Position numbers and translations under genes: made by a program. Source: Fulvivirga sp. M361 (GTDB lineage: Bacteria > Bacteroidota > Bacteroidia > Cytophagales > Cyclobacteriaceae). Taken from it: a stretch of DNA of 64,000 bases. The stretch spans positions 1 to 64,000 of the forward strand of contig NZ_VKDC01000039.1 in assembly GCF_007097395.1 (NCBI RefSeq). The letters run 5' to 3'. This document shows, in pieces, positions 59,301 to 64,000 of this stretch. Position 1 is the stretch's first letter. The number at the start of each line of letters is the position of its first letter. A model generated the notes under the pieces. That model was given only the letters and a program-made list of their open reading frames with translations. It was not told where the DNA came from and did no database searches.

Positions 59301-60881
59301 ATGTATACTATAATACTATTGAAAAGGTTTCGAACAAGGTTATTTGCCTTAGGATGCATCAGTGCTTTGCTATGGTCCTGCACTACCCTGGCACAGCAGC
59401 ATAAAACAGACGAAGCCAAACCCAATATTATATATATATTGGCTGACGATCTCGGATATGGTGAACTGGGCTGCTATGGCCAGGAGAAAATTGAAACTCC
59501 TAATATTGATGCACTATCCCGAACCGGTATGATGTTCACCGACCATTACGCGGGCGCACCTGTATGTGCTCCTTCAAGAGGTGTTCTATTGACCGGAAAG
59601 CATAGCGGGCATGCCTATATAAGGGGCAACGACGGAATGTCTTCCAGGGGCGATGTATGGAACTACATGGCGATGGCCAGGGATTCTACCCTTGAAGGAC
59701 AAAGGCCTTTGCCGGAAGGGACCATAACGCTGGGAACAAAGCTACAGGAAGCAGGTTACAAAACTGCCGCAGTAGGTAAATGGGGCCTTGGAGGTCCGGG
59801 ATCTGAAGGAACTCCAAACAAGCAGGGTTTTGACCATTTTTACGGATACCTATGTCAGCGACAGGCACATACATACTATCCACTTCATCTGTATGAAAAC
59901 GAGCACCGGGTATATTTGAATAATGATACGGTCGCATTCAGAACAAAACTGGCTGAAAATGCGGACCCACTGAATGAAAAAAGTTATGCTCCGTTCACAT
60001 TGACTGAGTACTCCCCTGACCTGATGTTCGATGACATTAGCAAATTTATCGATACAAACCACGGGCAATCGTTCTTCCTGTACTGGGCCACACCCATACC
60101 ACACGCCGCCATACAGGCTCCAAAAAGATGGGTGGACTACTATGTGGATAAATTTGGAGATGAAGAACCCTACACCGGAGATAAAGGATATTTTCCTCAC
60201 CGGTACCCACGTGCCGGGTATGCTGCTATGGTTTCCTATCTTGATGAGCAGATTGGGCTGCTGATCAACCAGCTTAAGGAGCTCGGGGTTTACGAAAAGA
60301 CATTGATCGTATTCACTTCCGACAATGGGCCTACCTACAATGGAGGTACGGACTCTCCGTGGTTTGACAGCGCCAAACCTTTCCGGAGCGATTACGGTCG
60401 CGGAAAAGGATTTGTTTACGAAGGAGGGATAAGGGTTCCAATGATCGCATCATGGCCAGGACATATAGAATCGGGTAGCACAACAAATCTAATCTCGTCA
60501 TTTACAGATATGATGCCTACGTTTTGTGACCTGGCAGGCGTTTCGCCTCCCGAGGATATCGATGGCATCAGTATAGTTCCTACCCTGTTGGGAAAGCCCG
60601 GCCAAAAGACGCATGACTTTCTCTACTGGGAGTTTCCCTCCTATGGAGGACAGCAGGCCGTCAGAATGGGAAAATGGAAAATAATACGAAAAGGACTATT
60701 GAAAAAACAACCGGTAATAGAATTATACAACCTGGAGGAAGACCTGCTGGAAGAGCAAAACCTTGCTGAAAAACATCCCGATATCATTAATAAAGCTTTG
60801 CAGTTATTCCAGCAGGAACATGAAGAACCATTGGTAAACAACTTCAAAATACCCTTTTTGGGAGATCATAAGGAGATGTAA
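59301..60881 (+). CDS. S1-family sulfatase, lipoprotein
   Basis: I use the ATG that gives M-Y-T-I-I-L-L-K followed by a lipoprotein signal (lipobox L-L-W-S-C). An upstream in-frame ATG would put 43 odd residues before the signal and overlap the phosphatase gene. The 526-residue enzyme has P-N-I-I-Y-I-L-A-D-D-L-G-Y-G (metal Asp pair) and the modification motif C-A-P-S-R, whose Cys is converted to formylglycine, plus G-K-W-G-L-G and S-D-N-G-P. C-type sulfatases need an anaerobic-type maturase (anSME) or FGE, not seen here. It removes O-sulfate from the glycan. Confidence 0.9.
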   Translation: MYTIILLKRFRTRLFALGCISALLWSCTTLAQQHKTDEAKPNIIYILADDLGYGELGCYGQEKIETPNIDALSRTGMMFTDHYAGAPVCAPSRGVLLTGKHSGHAYIRGNDGMSSRGDVWNYMAMARDSTLEGQRPLPEGTITLGTKLQEAGYKTAAVGKWGLGGPGSEGTPNKQGFDHFYGYLCQRQAHTYYPLHLYENEHRVYLNNDTVAFRTKLAENADPLNEKSYAPFTLTEYSPDLMFDDISKFIDTNHGQSFFLYWATPIPHAAIQAPKRWVDYYVDKFGDEEPYTGDKGYFPHRYPRAGYAAMVSYLDEQIGLLINQLKELGVYEKTLIVFTSDNGPTYNGGTDSPWFDSAKPFRSDYGRGKGFVYEGGIRVPMIASWPGHIESGSTTNLISSFTDMMPTFCDLAGVSPPEDIDGISIVPTLLGKPGQKTHDFLYWEFPSYGGQQAVRMGKWKIIRKGLLKKQPVIELYNLEEDLLEEQNLAEKHPDIINKALQLFQQEHEEPLVNNFKIPFLGDHKEM

Positions 60882-60883
60882 TA

Positions 60884-62317
60884 GTGGATAAAAAAATAAC
60901 CAAACACTGGCCGGGTAAACCAGCGATATGTCTTGTCTTTTTCTTAATGGGCTGGGGTCACATTTCACCATGCCAGGAAACGGACCACCCCAATATCATC
61001 CTGTTTTATGTGGATGACCTGGGTTGGAGTGATCTGGGCTATACAGGTAGTGTATTTTATGAATCACCCACCATAGACCTGATGGCAGCAAAGGCAATGA
61101 TATTTACAAATGCCTATGCCAACGCTCCAAACTGCGCTCCGTCACGTGCGAGTCTTTTGAGTGGTTTGTACACCCCCAGGCATGGTGTGTACACTGTGGC
61201 GCCTGCAGCACGGGGAAAGTCATCCAATAGAAAACTGGTGCCAACACCTACTAAAACAGAACTATCTCCCTCTTTCCCAACCATTGCCAATATGCTGCAA
61301 CAGCACGGCTATGAAACTGCACAGATAGGAAAATGGCACCTGGGAAAAGGGCCTTCAAATGCGGTTCATCAGGGGTTCGATATAAGCAGTGGAGGAACTG
61401 CCAGGGGTTACCCACCTTCCTATTTCAGTCCTTACAAAATACCTGGTTTTGAAGATGGATCCACGCGTGAATACCTCACAGATCGTCTGACCGATGAGGC
61501 GCTGCGGTTTATTGAAGATCAGGCTGAACAGCCTTTCTTCCTTTATTTGTCCCACTATGCCGTACACACTCCACTGCAAGCCAAAGAAGCAGACAAAACG
61601 CCGTTTTCAGACAAGAACTCAGCCAAAGATCAGGACAACATTACTTACGCCGCCATGATCAGGAGTGTAGACAGAAGTATGGCAAGAATAGAGAGCAAGC
61701 TGAAAGACCTTCAACTGACGGAAAAAACATTGATCATATTTTATTCGGACAATGGAGGTTTGGGTTCTGTGACTTCCAACAAACCCCTGAAAGGTGAAAA
61801 AGGCATGCTGTATGAGGGAGGAATACGGGTACCAATGTTTTGGTACTGGCCTGGTAAGATAAAACCCCATACCGTATGTAACGAACCGGTAATAGGTATT
61901 GATATATTTCCTACCCTAATGGCCGTAGCCGGTGTATCAGCGGAAGACCTCCGGCTGGATGGTGAAGACCTCACACCCCTTTTGTTTGAAAAAGGGATGT
62001 GGGAACAACGAAGTTTATACTGGCATTTTCCTGCCTACCTTCAGGGGACAAGATCCACAAAGTATCCCCAGGAGTTGGTACGTGGATGGCGTGCCGTTCC
62101 TTCCGGTGCCATACGCAAAGGGGACTGGAAGCTTATTGAGGATTTTGAAACCGGGGAGTTATTCCTGTACAATTTAACACTGGATATTTCTGAAAAAGAA
62201 AACCTGGCACTTAAGAACCCCACAAAGTTGTACGAATTGAAAAGAGAGTTGAAGAACTGGAGAAAGGAGATGAACGCTCGCGCGCCTGCTAAAATCAACT
62301 CCGACTACTTTAAATAA
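60884..62317 (+). CDS. S1-family sulfatase (second)
   Basis: Starts with GTG two bases after the first sulfatase's stop. The 477 residues include a signal peptide (A-I-C-L-V-F-F-L-M-G-W-G), P-N-I-I-L-F-Y-V-D-D-L-G-W-S, the modification motif N-C-A-P-S-R-A-S, I-G-K-W-H-L-G-K-G and Y-S-D-N-G-G. It differs enough from its neighbour to suggest another sulfate position or sugar. It has no clear lipobox, so it may be periplasmic. The two are probably co-translated. Confidence 0.9.
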   Translation: MDKKITKHWPGKPAICLVFFLMGWGHISPCQETDHPNIILFYVDDLGWSDLGYTGSVFYESPTIDLMAAKAMIFTNAYANAPNCAPSRASLLSGLYTPRHGVYTVAPAARGKSSNRKLVPTPTKTELSPSFPTIANMLQQHGYETAQIGKWHLGKGPSNAVHQGFDISSGGTARGYPPSYFSPYKIPGFEDGSTREYLTDRLTDEALRFIEDQAEQPFFLYLSHYAVHTPLQAKEADKTPFSDKNSAKDQDNITYAAMIRSVDRSMARIESKLKDLQLTEKTLIIFYSDNGGLGSVTSNKPLKGEKGMLYEGGIRVPMFWYWPGKIKPHTVCNEPVIGIDIFPTLMAVAGVSAEDLRLDGEDLTPLLFEKGMWEQRSLYWHFPAYLQGTRSTKYPQELVRGWRAVPSGAIRKGDWKLIEDFETGELFLYNLTLDISEKENLALKNPTKLYELKRELKNWRKEMNARAPAKINSDYFK

Positions 62318-63168
62318 CGTGAGTACCAGATAAAGAACGGGTTTATCAACGTATGAAAAAAGTGGCTGTTCCTTTGATGACCTTTCTCAAAACCAAAAGG
62401 TTGGGAAAGCGAGGCGAACGTATCTAATTTGTTAGTAATTTATTTTTTTCATGATTAACCCACGTCAAAATACCCGGGATGTAGAGCCTACGAAGAGTAG
62501 ACTCTTCCCCTTAGCGCCTCCGCAATAGGAAAATTAAAATGCGTTTGCCTTGGGTCATCCGGATTCCCATACCGTGATAACTTTAAGCAGGAAAGACAGA
62601 ACCAGGTCGGTGATCTTTATTTTGAGCCAGGCAAGACTGGGTAGATGGATATAGTTTCATGTTCCCTTTAACGGAGGTGCAGTTTGGTATTCACTGATTA
62701 GAAGTGTTCAAAACCAGTAAAATTCAGATCGGGAACTATTCTTTTTGAGTAGATCAAGTATAATACCTTTCATATCAAAAAAATGCTATAACACACAAAA
62801 GAACAATGTTTTATTGAGGTGTACTTATTTTTGGTGAGCCTATAAAAAATGTTAGGTAAGATGAGTACAGGTAGTAAATACCAAAGACTTAAGATTTCTC
62901 AACGAGCTTGTCATAAAATTTGAAGAAGAGCAAGCTTCATCACCGGAGAAGACAGCTATAAAAATGACGGACACCATTGCGGAAGACCGGCTGATATACT
63001 ATTGATAATAAAAAAATGGGAAAGGAAACAGGAGTATTTTCCTCATCAACATATTCGTGAAAAAGGTATTTGCAACAAAGTCTAATACTTTTTCACAATC
63101 CCTTTGAGGGTGGTAATGTTTTCTACGAGTTAAAGTCTGAGAATAGAATTTAAACTCTTAATAAACCC
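62318..63168. other. 850-bp gap before the broken fecR
   Basis: No intact gene. I see a palindrome GAAGAGT-AG-ACTCTTC at 62492-62507 and a weak imperfect hairpin CTTTCTCAAAACC/GGTTGGGAAAG near 62382-62410 followed by T-rich DNA, which could end the sulfatase transcript. The rest has several short fragments without recognisable protein similarity. Together with the damaged fecR that follows, it looks like decayed DNA, possibly the remains of a second sigma/anti-sigma unit. A CCCT-TTG-AGGG dyad lies at 63100-63110. Confidence 0.45.
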
Positions 63169-63498
63169 ATGAAACAGGAAGAATTTAGACTGATGAAGAA
63201 ATACCTGGAGGAAAATACGCCGGAAGAAGAAAGCCTTACCGACTGTAAGGTTCTGTTAAGTAACAAAGAAAAATACTGGTCAAAGGAAGAAATAACCCGT
63301 GACGCTCTGCATCTCAACTCCGTTTCATCTGGCGGTATTCTCATGCTTTGTAATATAAAAGACATTATGTCAATTCTGCCCGGTAAAAACAAAATTTTTG
63401 GATTTTTAGCCAGCACCGGTGATTATGCTCCTAGAATTTATATTCCCGATGGCCACGGTTATTTTTATAAATCATTAACAATCGTCTCTGATCTATGA
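63169..63498 (+). pseudogene. Truncated fecR-like anti-sigma remnant
   Basis: The first ~36 residues (M-K-Q-E-E-F-R-L-M-K-K-Y-L-E-E-N-T-P) align well with the N-terminus of the intact FecR at 50413 (M-K-K-E-E-L-A-L-I-R-K-Y-L-N-G-N-T), including L-L-S-N-K-E at 29-34. After about residue 40 the similarity is lost, and no membrane helix or FecR domain follows. The frame overlaps the GH89 start by 4 bp. It is best read as the remnant of a second anti-sigma gene. A small expressed protein binding a sigma factor is not ruled out. Confidence 0.6.
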
Positions 63499-64000
63499 TA
63501 CACATTTTAAAAATATACTATGTCCAGTTTCTGTCCTACATTATTGTATTGGGTTTTGCCATTTCCGGATGTCAACCAGAGCGTCGTTCACTGGTAGTGA
63601 CAGCGTCTAAAAAGCTTATCGGGCGATTGGTCCCTCAGCATGATGAAGCATTTATTGTAGAAGAGATCATGACCGATCCAGGAAAAGAAGTATTTGAAAT
63701 TGAGCAGGCAGACGGACGCAAGATAATTATCAGGGGAAATAACCCCGTGTCCATAGCATCTGGTATGAACTATTATATGAAGCACTTTGCCAAATGCCAC
63801 TTCTCTTGGAATGGAGACCAATTAGATCTGCCAGAAAAATTGCCCCCTGTAGATCAAAAAGTCAGGAAAGAAAGCCTCTACACCCATCATTTCAATTTCA
63901 ACTACTGCACATTTAACTATACCATGCCATGGTGGACATGGGAACAATGGGAGCGGGAGATTGACCTGATGGCTACAAACGGGATCAATATGCCGCTGGC
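63495..64000 (+). CDS. Alpha-N-acetylglucosaminidase, GH89 (partial, runs off the right edge)
   Basis: About 168 residues are visible. The start ATG overlaps the preceding stop (ATGA). There is a lipoprotein signal (lipobox A-I-S-G-C at ~26). An N-terminal domain includes D-G-R-K-I-I-I-R-G-N-N-P-V-S-I-A-S-G and G-M-N-Y-Y-M-K-H. The GH89 signature then begins: N-Y-C-T-F-N-Y-T-M-P-W-W-T-W-E-Q-W-E-R-E-I-D followed by N-G-I-N-M-P-L-A, closely matching human NAGLU and bacterial GH89 enzymes. These cleave terminal alpha-GlcNAc, as in heparan sulfate or gastric mucin. It gives the PUL its predicted substrate. Confidence 0.88.
   Translation, partial: MIHILKIYYVQFLSYIIVLGFAISGCQPERRSLVVTASKKLIGRLVPQHDEAFIVEEIMTDPGKEVFEIEQADGRKIIIRGNNPVSIASGMNYYMKHFAKCHFSWNGDQLDLPEKLPPVDQKVRKESLYTHHFNFNYCTFNYTMPWWTWEQWEREIDLMATNGINMPL

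Noticed and set aside
58796-59425. 209-aa reverse frame over the end of the PhoD gene and start of the sulfatase
   Set aside because: No motif. It is opposite two well-supported genes, and the predicted protein has a shadow-like composition.
1-64000. CRISPR array, rRNA genes or complete tRNA genes
   Set aside because: No regularly spaced direct repeats and no rRNA signatures were seen; the only tRNA-like sequence is the 40-base half gene.

Overview
The window looks like a Bacteroidota chromosome, most likely a Cytophagales-type marine or soil bacterium. The evidence is the SusC/SusD pair with an ECF-sigma/FecR switch, CzcA fused to its outer-membrane partner, HYC_CC_PP, GDCCVxC and DUF6660-type small metal proteins, the near absence of Shine-Dalgarno sequences, and the NagB/PIG-L fusion. 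No host gene pins the genus. I ran no database search; family names come from motifs read in the translations.

The window falls into two blocks. From the left edge to about 43.49 kb lies an AT-rich genomic island. It ends on the right with a tyrosine integrase (41956-43299) beside the 5' half of a tRNA-Arg(CCT) gene (43449-43488), which is the likely attachment site. Its left end lies outside the window. From about 43.5 kb onward is visibly more GC-rich DNA, probably host, carrying a polysaccharide utilisation locus (PUL) for a sulfated, N-acetylglucosamine-containing glycan.

Island, left to right. (1) 0-0.56 kb: the right end of an IS66-family element that has cut off a DUF4007 gene. (2) 0.6-14.1 kb: a DNA phosphorothioation (Dnd) locus. 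A cysteine desulfurase (DndA-like) faces a single 12-kb leftward operon: XRE regulator, dndC, dndD, dndE, then a presumed restriction/effector module, ending in dndB. That module holds a PLD-nuclease/helicase, a 65-aa protein, a second SMC-like ATPase, a Dnd-associated protein, a GHKL ATPase with a C-terminal HEPN-like motif, and a four-helix membrane protein. It is not the DndFGH set that I would recognise. (3) 14.4-19.6 kb: a tightly overlapping phage-like or mobile cassette with a 54-aa basic protein, a RadC/JAB protein, a C5-cytosine/N6-adenine methyltransferase fusion, a RecA-like ATPase, two single-helix membrane proteins and a convergent XRE repressor. (4) 19.7-41.8 kb: heavy-metal resistance. 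It contains two CDF-type transporters, a Czc-type RND system with a Fur-family regulator, a CopB-like P-type ATPase, a Cus-type RND system with DUF3347 proteins, and a mer-like uptake group (MerTP, GDCCVxC protein, HMA-AraC and ArsR regulators) without a visible mercuric reductase. A 72-aa gene occurs twice, about 9 kb apart, with about 30 nucleotide differences but one amino-acid change.

PUL side. A HexNAc salvage cluster (NahK-like kinase, sugar nucleotidyltransferase, NagB-PIG-L fusion) is divergent from a LacI-type regulator, with a paired TTCGAA operator between them. Next come ECF sigma, FecR anti-sigma, SusC (with the STN signalling domain), SusD, a PhoD-like phosphatase and two S1-type sulfatases. 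A broken second fecR leads into an alpha-N-acetylglucosaminidase (GH89) gene that runs off the right edge. Together these predict import and desulfation of an alpha-GlcNAc glycan, such as a heparan-type or mucin-type one, and salvage of the released amino sugar.
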